Shown here: positions 33,277 to 43,373 of the stretch, in pieces | How the letters are laid out: the number at the start of each line of letters is the position of its first letter | Position numbering within the stretch: the stretch's first letter is position 1 | Assembly: GCA_963765705.1 (NCBI GenBank) | Contig: CAVXXJ010000011.1 | Span: 372,001-436,000 of the forward strand | Length of the DNA: 64,000 nucleotides | Reading direction: 5' to 3' | DNA from: Gaiellasilicea sp963765705 | GTDB taxonomy: Bacteria > Actinomycetota > Thermoleophilia > Gaiellales > Gaiellaceae | Made by a program: the position numbers and the translations under genes | The notes under the pieces: generated by a model | Database searches by the model: none | The model's input: the letters and a program-made list of their open reading frames with translations, nothing else | Told to the model about the DNA's origin: nothing

Positions 33277-34422
33277 TTAGGCCAGGCTCGACTCCAGCAG
33301 GCGCGCGGCGGCGAGCACGAGCGCGTCGGTGCCCGGCGCGTCCCGCGATCTGGAGCGACGCCGGCAGGCCCTCCTCGGCGGCGCCGCACGGGAGCGCCAG
33401 CGCCGGCCAGCCGAGCGCCGAGAACGGATACGTGAAGCGGATCAGCTGCTCTCGGACGTCGAGATCGCCGCTGGCCGCCGCGTTGCAGCGGCGGCGCGAC
33501 GATCGGCAGCGTCGGCGTCAGCACGAGGTCGAGCCCGTCGAGCGCGGCGTCCATCTGCTCCCGGTACTCGGCTCGCGCAGCCGCTCAGCGCGCTCGACCT
33601 CGGAGTCCTGCACTGCGAGGCAGCGCTCGACCTTGATCCTGACGTCCTCGCCGTAGGCGTCGCCGTTCTCGGCGAAGAGCTCGCGGTGGACGTCCGCGAC
33701 CTCGCGCATGAAGACGGCGTAGGTCGCGTTGTCGATCACCGGCAGCTCGATCGCGCGGCGGCGCGGGAAGCGGGCCGCCGCCTCCTCGACACGCGCCCGC
33801 ACGAGCGGGTCGGCCGAGCCCGTCCAGGCGACGCCGACCTCGAGCTCCTCGAGCGACTCGAGCTCGACCGGCTCGTAGGCGGGGGCGAGCGCCGCGAAGC
33901 ATCTGCTCGCACCCGGCCACGTCGACGGCGAGCGGCCCTGCCGTGTCGAAGCTCGCCGCGAGCGGCCAGCAGCCCTCGAGCGAGACGAGCCCGTGGGTCG
34001 GCTTGTGGCCGACGACGCCGCAGCAGGCGGCGGGGATCCGGATCGAGCCGGCCGAGTCGGTGCCGAGCGCCGCGTCGGCGAGCCCGGCCGCGAGCGCCGC
34101 CGCCGAGCCGCCGCTCGAGCCGCCGGCGATCCGGCCGGGGAAGCGCGGGTTGGGGACGTCGCCGAAGTGCGGGTTCTCCGACGTCGTGCCGTAGGCGAAC
34201 TCGTGCAGGTTCGTCTTGCCGACGTTCGCGTAGCCGGCGGCCTCGAGCAGCTGTACCGCCTCGGCGGTCCGCGCCGGCACGTGGCCGGCGAAGATCGGCC
34301 GAGCCGTAGGTCGTCTCGAGCCCGGCGGTGTCGAACAGGTCCTTGACGGCCAGCCGGATGCCCGGTTCGGGCGGCTCGGGCTGCGCAAGAAAGATGTTCT
34401 GAAGCTGCACGACACTCATCAT
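33277..34422 (-). CDS. Amidase signature family enzyme (several frameshifts)
   Basis: The amidase signature is clear: catalytic lysine in IRLAVKDLFDTAG, then GYANVGKTNLHEFAYG, the GGSSGGSAAALAAG serine loop, and the nucleophile in GTDSAGSIRIPA, completing the Ser-Ser-Lys triad. The C-terminus ends GTDALVLAAARLLESSLA. About 380 residues, shorter than GatA (about 480), and no gatB or gatC is near, so a tRNA-amidotransferase role is unlikely; it probably hydrolyses small amides. Frame shifts near 34303, 33903, 33575 and 33485. Confidence 0.8.
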
Positions 34423-34470
34423 CGCAACCGGCCGCGGAGCGGCCCTTCAGAGTTCGCGCCGACGGCAAAT

Positions 34471-34596
34471 TCAGTCGAGGGCCAGGTAGAGGAGCGCGAC
34501 GCCGACGGTCCCGGCGAAGAGGAGCAGGAAGATCCCGAACAGCGCCCAGCCCAGGAGCAGGTTCTTCCGCTCGAGCTCGGGGGTCAGCTCCTTCAC
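34471..34596 (-). CDS. Small single-span membrane protein downstream of ctaB
   Basis: GTG 34596 encodes 41 residues: a charged 12-residue head (VKELTPELERKN) and one strongly hydrophobic helix (LLLGWALFGIFLLLFAGTVGVALLYLAL). It overlaps the ctaB stop by GTGA, in the cytochrome oxidase operon. Short one-helix subunits are known in cytochrome oxidases, so it may be an accessory subunit, but no family could be recognised. Confidence 0.6.
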   Translation of the reverse strand: MKELTPELERKNLLLGWALFGIFLLLFAGTVGVALLYLALD

Positions 34597-35768
34597 AGCA
34601 GCACCGGATTCGCGGCCGCTGCGACGAAGAGCAGCGCCAGGTAGGCGAGGGAGTAGTGGAAGAGGATCGCCGCCCGGCGCGGGGTCGTCTCGCGCCGGAG
34701 CTGCCACGCGAGCGCCAGGAAGGCGCCGCCGAGGACGGCGGCGGCGACCGTGTAGACCGGCCCGAGCCAGAGGCCGACGACGAGCGTGAAGGCGACGAGG
34801 ACGACCGAGTAGAGGACGATCTGGCGCGTCGTCTCCCGCTCGCCGCGCACGACCGGCAGCATCGGCACGCCCGCGTTCGCGTAGGCGTCCTTGATCAGGA
34901 GCGCGAGCGCCCAGAAGTGCGGCGGCGTCCAGAGGAAGACGATCAGGAAGAGCCAGAGCGCGGGCAGGCCCAGGTTCCCGGAGGCGGCCGCGTAGCCGAC
35001 GAGCGGCGGCACCGCGCCGGCGGCGCCGCCGATGACGATGTTCTGCGGCGTCGAGCGCTTCAGCCAGCGGGTGTAGACGAGCACGTAGAAGAGGTTGCCG
35101 ACGAGCGCGAGCGCCGCCGTCAGGACGTTGACCGTGCTCGCGAGCAGGACGAAGGAGAGCGCCGAGAGGACGAGCCCGAACTCGAGCGCGCGCGACGGCG
35201 GCACGCGGCCCGCTGCGACCGGACGCTTCTCGGTCCGCTTGCCCATCAGGCGGTCGATGTCCGCGTCGAGCACGTGGTTGAGCGCGCTGGCGCCGCCGCA
35301 CGCGAGCGCGAGACCGACCATCGCGGCGGCGAAGAGCCCGAGCGTAGGGGCGCCCTCGGCGCCGACGAACATCCCGGCCGCGCCGGTGACGAGGAGCAGC
35401 GACATGATCCGCGGCTTCGTCAGCGTCACGTAGTCCCGCCACGGCCCGGACGGGACGGCATCGCCGCGGAAGCACTGCGCTGCGGCGAGCACGGCGGCGG
35501 CGAGCGCGCCGGAGGCCAGCGCCACGTGCAGCCCGTCGGCTGTCACCGCAGCGGCGGCGCCGAACAGCGTCAGCGCGAGCAGCGAGGGCCAGAGCAGCCG
35601 GCGGTGCGTCGTCCAGCCGGCGATCGCGAGGGCGGCGAGCGGCGGGACCGCGAGCGCGGAGATCTCCTCGTGGCGGATGCCGACCGTGCCGGAGACGACC
35701 GCGAGCAGCGTTGCGGCCACGCCCGCGAGCGCGGCGAGCTGCAGCCAGGGACCGGGCCTAGAGCGCAC
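34593..35768 (-). CDS. ctaB: Protoheme IX farnesyltransferase (heme O synthase) with N-terminal extension
   Basis: CtaB farnesylates heme B to heme O for the oxidase. The core (about residues 110-390) has DYVTLTKPRIMSLLLVTGAAGM, the prenyl-diphosphate motif NHVLDADIDRLMGKRTEKRP and YTRWLKRSTPQNIVIGGAAGA, in a seven- to nine-helix membrane protein. An extra N-terminal region of about 105 residues holds three to four hydrophobic helices not needed by other CtaB proteins; it could be a degenerate CtaA-like part. GTG 35768 overlaps the coxA end by 11 bases. Confidence 0.9.
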   Translation of the reverse strand: MRSRPGPWLQLAALAGVAATLLAVVSGTVGIRHEEISALAVPPLAALAIAGWTTHRRLLWPSLLALTLFGAAAAVTADGLHVALASGALAAAVLAAAQCFRGDAVPSGPWRDYVTLTKPRIMSLLLVTGAAGMFVGAEGAPTLGLFAAAMVGLALACGGASALNHVLDADIDRLMGKRTEKRPVAAGRVPPSRALEFGLVLSALSFVLLASTVNVLTAALALVGNLFYVLVYTRWLKRSTPQNIVIGGAAGAVPPLVGYAAASGNLGLPALWLFLIVFLWTPPHFWALALLIKDAYANAGVPMLPVVRGERETTRQIVLYSVVLVAFTLVVGLWLGPVYTVAAAVLGGAFLALAWQLRRETTPRRAAILFHYSLAYLALLFVAAAANPVLL

Positions 35769-37385
35769 CGCGCTCCTTCAACGTGCGCCGCAGGTCGTAC
35801 AGGGGTCGCGCGCTCGTCACGTAGGGGACGGTGTCGAAGTTGTGCGCCGGCGGCGGCGAGGTCGTGTACCACTCGAGCGTGTCGGCGAGCCATGGGTCGT
35901 TGCCCGCGCGGCGCCCGTGGCGCGACTTGATCGCGTTCCAGACGAAGACCAGGATGCCCGAGGCCCATCACGTAGGAGCCGATCGTCGAGATCAGGTTGT
36001 ACTCCTGCAGCAGGCCGGTGTCCTCGTAGGTGTAGATCCGGCGCGGCATCCCGAGCAGGCCCAGCATGTGCTGCGGGAAGAACGTGAGGTTGAAGCCGAT
36101 GAACACGAGCCAGAAGTTCCACTTGCCGAGCCGCTCGTCGAGCAGCCGCCCGAAGAACTTCGGCCACCAGTAGTAGAGGCCGCCGAGGATCCCGAGGATC
36201 GAGCCGCCGAAGAGCACGTAGTGGAGGTGCGCGACGACGTAGTAGGTGTCGTGCACCTGCCAGTCGATCGGGAACGCGGCCAGGAAGATCCCCGACAGGC
36301 CGCCGATCGTGAAGACGGAGACGAAGCCGAGCGCGTAGAGCATCGCCGTGTCGAAGTGCAGGTTCCCGCGCCAGAGCGTCGCCAGCCAGTTGAAGATCTT
36401 CACGCCCGTCGGGACGGCGATCACCATCGACGAGACCATGAAGAAGGCGTTCAGGAAGCTCGGCATCCCGACCGTGAACATGTGGTGCGCCCAGACGAGC
36501 ATCGAGAAGAACCCGATCGCCACCGTCGAGAACGCGATCGCCTTGTAGCCGAAGATCGGCTTCCGCGAGAAGACCGGGATCACCTCGGAGATGATCCCCA
36601 TCACCGGCAGGATCATGATGTAGACCTCGGGGTGGCCGAAGAACCAGAACGCGTGCTGGTAGAGGACCGCGCTGCCGCCCTCGCTCGGGACGAAGAAGTT
36701 CGTGTCGAGCCTGCCGGTCGAGCAGCAGCAGCGTCAGCCCCGCGGAGAGCGTCGGCAGGACGACGATCAGCAGCAGCGCGTAGATCTCGACCGACCAGAC
36801 GAACAGCGGCAGCCGCGTCCAGCTCATCCCCTGCGTGCGCAGGTTGTGGATCGTGACGACGAAGTTGATCGCTCCCGCGAGCGACGCGATCGTGAGGACG
36901 TGCAGCGAGAGGATCCAGAGGTCCTGGCCGTTGCCTTCCGATGTAAACGGAGTTCGGCGGATAGCTCGTCCAGCCGCCCCGCGCAGCGCCGCCCTCGGCG
37001 AAGAACGAGAGCAGCAGGATGACGCCGCCGAAGAGGAAGAGCCAGTAGGAGAGCGCGTTCAGGCGCGGGAACGCCATGTCGCGGGCGCCGATCATCAGCG
37101 GCACGAGGTAGTTGGCGAAGCCGGCGAGGATCGGCACGACGACGAGGAAGATCATCGTCGTCCCGTGGATCGTGAAGAGCTCGTTGTAGCCGTCGCGCTC
37201 GATGAACGCCCGCGTCGGCCTGGGCGAGCTGCGTCCGGATCAGCAGCGCCATGATCCCGCCGGCGACGAAGAAGAGGCCGGAGGTCGCGAGGTAGAGGAT
37301 CCCGATCCGCTTGTGGTCGGTGGTGACGAGCCAGCTCGCGACGCGGCCGCGCTGCCAGGCGGGGACCGGAGTCTGCTGGCGTCAA
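35758..37385 (-). CDS. coxA: Cytochrome c oxidase subunit I (several frameshifts)
   Basis: The heme-copper catalytic subunit of a caa3-type oxidase, about 540 residues with 12 helices when joined. Visible are the heme a ligand region LFTIHGTTMIFLVVVP, the CuB/Tyr motif FWFFGHPEVYIMILP, the CuB pair WAHHMFTVG, and the heme a3/a His pair HDTYYVVAHLHYVLFGG. Frame shifts near 37378, 37215, 36943, 36712 and 35958. TTG 37385 overlaps the coxB stop (TTGA); the exact N-terminus is uncertain because the frame breaks within the first codons. Subunit III (coxC) is not in the window. Confidence 0.9.
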
Positions 37386-38365
37386 CGGCCACCGGACAGC
37401 TCCTCCTGCAGGTAGCTCGATGCAGCGCCGCCATCTGGCGCAATCGTCCCAGTCCTTGCCGACCGGCGGCATCGCGCCGCGGCCGTTCCGGATCGACCCG
37501 CTCGAGCGCTTCCTCGTCTCGAGCAGCGCGTTGCCCACGAGGCGCGGCCCGATGTCGCCCTCGCCGGCCAGGCCGTGGCACTTCGCGCAGGCGCCCTGGT
37601 AGCGTCTCCTCGCCGAGGCCGCCCGCTACCAGCCTCCTGCGCCTCCGCCTCCTCGGCGAGCCACGTTTCGAACTCCGCCCTGCGGCATGCGCCTCGACCT
37701 CGGCTTTCATCGCGGCGTGCTGGATGCCGCAGAACTCGGCGCATTGGCCGCGGTAGACGCCGGGCGCGTTCGCGTTGAACCACGTCTCGTTCGTCTCGCC
37801 CGGGATCGCGTCGAACTTGCCGCCGAGCGCCGGGATCCACCAGGAGTGGATCACGTCGAAGTCGGGCGCGGTCACCTCGAGCCGCACGTTCTGCCCGACC
37901 GGGCGCGCGCAGCTTGTCGACCGCGATGACGCCGTTCGGATACGTGTAGTTCCAGTAGTAGCGGTAGCCCTTCACCTGCACGTCGACGCGGCCGCCCTGG
38001 GCGCTCGCGCTCGGGACGTCCTGGATCCCCGGCAGCTTCCAGAAGACGAAGGCGCCGATCGCGACGAGCACGAGCACGGGCGCCACCGTCCACGCGAGCT
38101 CGAGGTTCGTGTTGCCGTGCACCTGGGCGCCGTCCTCGGAGCGGTCGCGTCGGCGGCGGCGGTAGCGGAAGATGAACCAGAGCAGCGAGCCCTGGACGAT
38201 CAGGAAGATCGCGCCGGTGAAGATCGAGACCCAGAAGTAGCTGTCGTTGATCAGCTCCGCGTTCGGGGAGGCCGGCTCGACCGGCGCGAGGCCGCCGTTG
38301 CCCGCGAACGCGACGCCGGAGAGCGCGAGGGCGCAGAGCGAGACAACTGCGAGAGACCGGCGCAC
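37382..38365 (-). CDS. coxB: Cytochrome c oxidase subunit II fused to cytochrome c (frameshifted)
   Basis: A signal/first helix (VVSLCALALSGVAFAG), a second transmembrane helix (FWVSIFTGAIFLIVQGSLL), the CuA domain with ELAWTVAPVLVLVAIGAFVFW, YYWNYTYPNG, HSWWIPALGGKFDAIPGETN and the CuA site QCAEFCGIQHAAM, then a C-terminal cytochrome c domain with heme site CAKCH, followed by MPPVGKDWDD. Such a fusion takes electrons directly from small cytochrome c in the caa3 type. Frame shifts near 37905, 37685, 37605 and 37430. GTG 38365 is preceded by TAGAAT eight bases upstream. Confidence 0.9.
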   Translation of the reverse strand: MRRSLAVVSLCALALSGVAFAGNGGLAPVEPASPNAELINDSYFWVSIFTGAIFLIVQGSLLWFIFRYRRRRRDRSEDGAQVHGNTNLELAWTVAPVLVLVAIGAFVFWKLPGIQDVPSASAQGGRVDVQVKGYRYYWNYTYPNGVIAVDKLRAPGRAERAARGDRARLRRDPLLVDPGARRQVRRDPGRDERDVVQRERARRLPRPMRRVLRHPARRDESRGRGACRRAEFETWLAEEAEAQEAGSGRPRRGDATRAPARSATAWPARATSGRASWATRCSRRGSARAGRSGTAAARCRRSARTGTIAPDGGAASSYLQEELSGGR

Positions 38366-38373
38366 GGGCTGCC

Positions 38374-38379
38374 ATTCTA
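38374..38379 (-). promoter_or_regulatory. Candidate -10 (TAGAAT) of the cox operon
   Basis: TAGAAT on the minus strand ends eight bases before GTG 38365 of coxB. The divergent gene starts at 38379, so its coding start overlaps this hexamer. Confidence 0.5.
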
Positions 38380-38683
38380 TGAACGTGACCAAGGCGGTGC
38401 GCAGCGGAACCCGCGTCGAGCTGCCCGCCGCGGTGGCGCGGCCGTTCGAGGTGTACGTGAACGGCGTGCTGCAGCAGGAGGACGCCGACTTCCGCGTCGA
38501 GGATCGCGCGCTCGTCTTCTCCCGCGAGCTCCGCCAGGAGGGGAAGCTCGGCTTCTGGCGCTGGGCGTCGATCATGTTCGGCGCCGCCGGCACCTACCGG
38601 CAGAACGACGTCGTCGACGTGATCTACGGCGCGCCGGCGGGCAGCGCACGGTGGCGAGCGGCTTGCCGGTCGAGGCCGGTTAG
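38379..38683 (+). CDS. Hypothetical protein divergent to coxB
   Basis: About 100 residues: MNVTKAVRSGTRVELPAAV, FEVYVNGVLQQEDADFRVEDRALVFSREL and LGFWRWASIMFGAAGTYRQNDVVDVIYG. It reads as a soluble all-beta protein with a phage tail-like or carbohydrate-binding flavour, but no family was recognised. The frame breaks near 38640; shifted by one base it ends at TAG 38681-38683 as VASGLPVEAG, which I prefer over the longer end at 38696. It meets malQ head-on, 9 bases apart. Confidence 0.55.
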
Positions 38684-38692
38684 CCCAGCCGG

Positions 38693-39856
38693 CTAGCCCA
38701 GCCGTCCGGTGGACTCGACGAGCGCACGCAGGCGTCTCGCGAGCGCGAGCTGTCAGCTGACCCGGCTCGAGCCGCCAGGCCCAGTTGCCGAGCGGCTCGC
38801 CGGGCGTGTTCATCCGGCCTTCGCTGCCGAGGTCGAGGACGTCCTGCGCCGGGATCATGCAGAGAGCCGGACGGGAGGCGAGGGCGAGCTCGATCAGCTC
38901 CCACGGCTCGCGAGTCGGGGAAGTGACCCCTGAGCGTGTCGGTGTCGTGGGTGGTCGTGTAGATCACCTGGTGCTCGCGGTGGTTCTCGAACCGGTGCGG
39001 GCTGTCGAGGTTCTCGGTCGGGCGGACGGCCCAGAGCATCACGACCATGCCAGGGAAGCCGAGCGCGTCACGGAGCTCCTCGACGTCCGGCGTGATCACC
39101 CCCAGATCCTCGGCGATCACGGGCAGCGGGCCGAGCTCCGCCTCGGCGGCGCGGAAGAGCGGCTCCCGTGGCCCCGGCAGCCAGTGGCCGGTGCGCGCGT
39201 CGAGCTCGCCCTCCGGGATCGCCCAGAAGTCGGCGAAGCCGCGGAAGTGGTCGATTCGCGTCAGGTCGAAGAGCGCGAGCGTCCGCCGCAGCCGCTCGAT
39301 CCACCAGCGATAGCCGTCCTTCGCGACCGCGTCCCAGTCGAAGAGCGGGTTGCCCCAGTGCTGCCCGAGCGGGCCGAGCGGGTCCGGGGGAGCGCCGGCC
39401 ACGACCCCGTCGAGGAACAGCTCCGGATGCGCCAGGTGGTCGACGCTTCCCTGGGCGACGTAGATCGGCACGTCGCCGATCAGCCCGATGCCCCGCTCGC
39501 GCGCGTACCCGCGCAGCGCCGTCCACTCGCGCTCGAACCGGACCTGGTCGGCGACGCTGCCGCCGGCCCGCTCCCAGTCCTCGATCCAGTAGCCGTTCGC
39601 CTCCCGGAACGCGGCCAGCTCTGCCGGCAGTGACGGGCGCCTCGGGATCGGCGAGCAGGCCGCTCCAGGCCGCGAACGCCGACGAGGACGCGTAGGGCGA
39701 GCCGACGTCGTCGGGCGGGCCGAGCGGCAGCATCTGCCACCAGCTCTGGCCGGCGGCCTGGAGCCAGTCGACGAACGCGTAGGCATCGGCGCCGAGCCGC
39801 CCGCCGGGCAGCGAGGTTGGATGCAGCACGATCCCGCTCGATCGTCGAAGGTTCAT
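38693..39856 (-). CDS. malQ: 4-alpha-glucanotransferase, compact form (frameshifted)
   Basis: Transfers maltodextrin segments between glucans. The N-terminus SSGIVLHPTSLPGG, WWQMLPLGP, VPIYVAQGSVDHLAHPELF, HWGNPLFDWDA, RIDHFRGFADFWAIPEGE (catalytic Asp), VIAEDLGVITPDVEELRD, THDTDTLRGHF and the end RMNTPGEPLGNW are typical of MalQ/DPE1. Only about 387 residues; some 80-90 residues between SGLLADPE and LPAELAAFRE, present in most MalQ proteins, are missing. Frame shifts near 39635, 38925 and 38745. Divergent from the glgE operon, with 40 bases between the starts. Confidence 0.88.
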
Positions 39857-39882
39857 CTGTTTACGGACTGCCTCTCGCTGAT

Positions 39883-39888
39883 ACGACT
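39883..39888 (+). promoter_or_regulatory. Candidate -10 (TACGAC) of the glgE operon
   Basis: TACGACT, nine bases before GTG 39897, with a possible TTTACG -35 sixteen bases upstream. It lies in the 40-base gap between the divergent malQ and glgE starts. Confidence 0.35.
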
Positions 39889-39896
39889 CGGAAAAC

Positions 39897-41708
39897 GTGC
39901 CTTCACCCTCCACCAGACAACTCCCGGCCCGCATCCAGATCCAGGACGTCCGGCCTCAGGTCGATTGCGGACGCTATCCCGTCAAGGTGACGCAGGGCGA
40001 TCCTGTCGAGCTTACGGCGACGATCTTCAAGGACGGGCACGACATCCTGCGCGCAGTCGTCCGCTACCGGCCGGCGGGATCGCGGAAGTGGCTCGAGCGT
40101 CCGCTCGAGCCGGTCGGGAACGATCGCTGGCGGGGAAGCTTCGAGCCCGCCGAGCTCGGGCGCTGGCAGTACACGATCGAGGCGTGGGTCGACCGCTACG
40201 CGACGATGCTCGACGAGCTCGACCGGAAGCTCGCGGCCGGCCAGGTCGACCTCACCAGCGAGACGGCCGAGGCCGAGCTGCTCTTCGGCGCGGGCGGGCT
40301 CGAGGAGTGGCATGCGGCCGCGGCCGGCCTCGGCGCCAAGGACCGGCACGGCAAGGTGTCGTCCGCCGTGCTCGAGGCAGACGTCGAGCGGGAGCGGGCG
40401 CGCTTCGGCACCTGGTACGAGCTCTTCCCGCGATCGTGGGGAGGCTTCAAGGGCGTCGAGAAGGCCCTGCCGCAGTCTGGCGGAGCTCGGCTTCGACGTC
40501 CTCTACCTGCCGCCGATCCACCCGATCGGGACGACGAACCGCAAGGGCAAGAACAACGCGCTCGCCGCCAAGCCGGGCGACCCCGGGAGCCCGTGGGCGA
40601 TCGGCGGTACCGAGGGTGGCCACGACGCGATCCATCCCGACCTCGGCACCGCCAAGGACTTCGACCGGCTCGTCGAGGCGGGGCGCAAGCACGGGCGTCG
40701 AGATCGCGCTCGACTTCGCGATCCAGTGCTCGCCCGATCACCCGTGGCTCGAGCAGCATCCGGAGTGGTTCAACCGGCGGCCGGACGGGACGCTCAAGTA
40801 CGCGGAGAACCCGCCCAAGCGCTACCAGGACATCTACAACGTCAACTTCGACTCCGAGGACTGGCGAGGCCTCTGGGAGGCGCTGCGGGACGTCGTCCTG
40901 CACTGGTGCCGCCGCGGCGTCCGCGCCTACCGCGTCGACAACCCGCACACGAAGTCGGTGCCGTTCTGGGAGTGGCTGATCGCCGAGGTGCGCGCCGAGT
41001 TCCCCGACACGATCTTCTTCGCCGAGGCCTTCACGCGTCCGGCGATGATGACGACGCTGGCGAAGATCGGCTTCAGCCAGTCGTACACGTACTTCACCTG
41101 GAAGAACACGAAGGCCGAGCTGACCGAGTTCCTGGAGCTCCTGCTCGGCTGGGCGCCGTACTACCGCCCGAACTTCTTCGTCAACACGCCGGACATCCTG
41201 CACGAGTACCTGCAGGAAGGCGGCCCGCCGGCGTTCCAGGCGCGGCTCGTGCTGGCCGCGACGCTGTCGCCGTCGTACGGGATCTACTCGGGGTACGAGC
41301 ACTTCGAGAACGTCCCGGTTGCGGCGGGCAGCGAGGAGTACCTCGACTCGGAGAAGTACGAGCTCAAGCAGCGGGCTCTCGACGGGCCGCTGCTGCCGCT
41401 CGTCCAGCAGCTGAACGAGATCCGCCGCGCCGAGCCGGCGCTGCAGCGCTTCGAGAACCTGCGTCTGCTCGGCACGCACGGCGAGCACGTCTTCGCCTAC
41501 GCCAAGGGCAACTGAGATCGCGGTCGCCGTCAACCTCGATCCGCGCCTGCCGCGCGAGGACGTCGTCGTCGTGCCGCACGGGATCGGCCTGCCCGACGAG
41601 TTCCCGGTGCGCGACCTGCTGACGGGCGAGAACTACCGCTGGCGGACCGGCCGCAACTACGTCGGCCTGGCTCCGGGCGGCGCGCACGTGATGAAGATCG
41701 GCGCATGA
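39897..41708 (+). CDS. glgE: Maltose-1-phosphate maltosyltransferase (GlgE) (frameshifted)
   Basis: GlgE extends alpha-1,4-glucans with maltose 1-phosphate. The N-terminal beta domain (IQIQDVRPQVDCGRYPVKV) precedes the GH13_3 barrel with GFDVLYLPPIHPIGTTNRKGKNN, SPWAIGG, the catalytic-Asp segment YRVDNPHTKSVPFWEW, acid/base FAEAFTRP and YGIYSGYE. About 602 residues. Frame shifts of +1 near 40478, 40692 and 41513. GTG start; ATGA overlap with treS. It heads glgE-treS-mak-glgB, the complete trehalose-to-glucan route. Confidence 0.93.
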
Positions 41709-43373
41709 GCGAGCCCGGCCACTGGTTCGAGTCGAATCCGCTCTGGTTCAAGACGGCGGTCTTCTACGAGATCCACACGCGGGCCTTCTTCGACGGCAAC
41801 GACGACGGCTCCGGCGACTTCCGCGGCCTGCAGCAGAAGCTCGACTACCTGCAGTGGCTCGGAATCGACTGCATCTGGCTGCTCCCGTTCTACCCCTCGC
41901 CGCTGAAGCGACGGCGGCTACGACATCGCCGACTTCTACGGGATCAACCCCGACTACGGGACCGTCGAGGACTTCCGGACGTTCGTCGCCGCGGCGCACG
42001 AGCGTGGGATCCGCGTGATCGTCGACCTCGTCATGAACCACACCTCGTCGGACCATCCGTGGTTCCAGGAGTCCCGCTCCGACCCGAACGGCCCCAAGGC
42101 GGACTGGTACGTCTGGTCGGACACCGACGAGCCGTACAGCGAGGCTCGGATCATCTTCACCGACACCGAGACCTCGAACTGGACGCTCGACCCGGTGCGC
42201 GGCCAGTACTACTGGCACCGCTTCTTCAGCCACCAGCCGGACCTCAACTACGAGAGCCCCGAGGTGCAGGACGCGATGCTGGAGGTGCTGCGCTTCTGGC
42301 TCGACGTCGGGCTCGACGGCTTCCGCCTCGACGCGGTGCCGTACCTGTTCGAGGAGGAGGGCACGAACTGCGAGAACCTGCCGCGGACGCACGAGTACCT
42401 CCGCCGGGTGCGCAGGGAGGTGGACGAGAACTACCCCGACCGCGTGCTCCTGGCCGAGGCGAACCAGTGGCCCGAGGACGTCGTCGAGTACTTCGGCGAC
42501 GGGGACGAGTGCCACATGGCCTTCCACTTCCCCGTGATGCCGCGGATGTTCATGTCGCTGCGGCGCGAGGAGGCCCTGCCGATGATCGAGATCCTCGACC
42601 GCACGCCGCCGATTCCGAGCAACGCCCAGTGGGGCCTCTTCCTGCGCAACCACGACGAGCTGACGCTCGAGATGGTCACCGACGACGAGCGCGACTACAT
42701 GTACGGCGAGTACGCCAAGGACCCGCGGATGAAGATCAACGTCGGGATCCGGCGCCGTCTCGCCCCGCTGCTCGACGGCGGCCGCGACGAGATCGAGCTG
42801 ATGCACGCGATCCTGTTTTCGCTCCCGGGCGCGCCCGTTCTCTACTACGGTGACGAGATCGCGATGGGCGACAACGTCTATCTCGGCGATCGCGACGGCG
42901 TGCGAACGCCGATGCAGTGGACCGGCGACCGAAACGGAGGCTTCTCTCGCGCGGACTTCGCCCAGCTGTACCTCCCGCCGCTGATGGATCCCGTCTACGG
43001 CTTCCAGGCGATCAACGTCGAGGCGCAGCTGCGCACGCCGACGTCGCTGCTGCGCTGGCTGCGCCGGTTCGTCGAGCTGCGCAAGCAGCACCCGGTCTTC
43101 GGGCTCGGCGACTACCACGTGCTCCGGCCCGAGAACCCGAAGATCTTCGCGCACATCCGGTCCTTCTCGGAGGACATCGTCCTCTGCGTCCACAATCTCG
43201 CACGCACCGCGCAGGCCGTCGAGCTCGACCTCTCGGCGTTCGCCGGGCGGATCCCGGTGGAGATGCTCGGCAACACCGAGTTCCCCAGGATCGGCGAGCT
43301 GCCGTACCTGCTCACGCTCGGCCCACGTGGCTTCTTCTGGTTCCAGCTCCAGGATCCCGCCGATGACGACTGA
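41705..43373 (+). CDS. treS: Trehalose synthase (maltose-trehalose isomerase) (frameshifted)
   Basis: TreS interconverts maltose and trehalose. The GH13_16 barrel shows TAVFYEIHTRAFFDGNDDG, WLLPFYPSPLKDGGYDIADFY (frame break near 41908), VMNHTSSDHPWF, the nucleophile in GFRLDAVPYLF, the acid/base LLAEANQWPEDVVEYFG and RNHDELTLEM. About 555 residues, on the short side because the maltokinase is a separate gene. Starts ATGA with glgE; its end overlaps the mak start. Confidence 0.93.
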
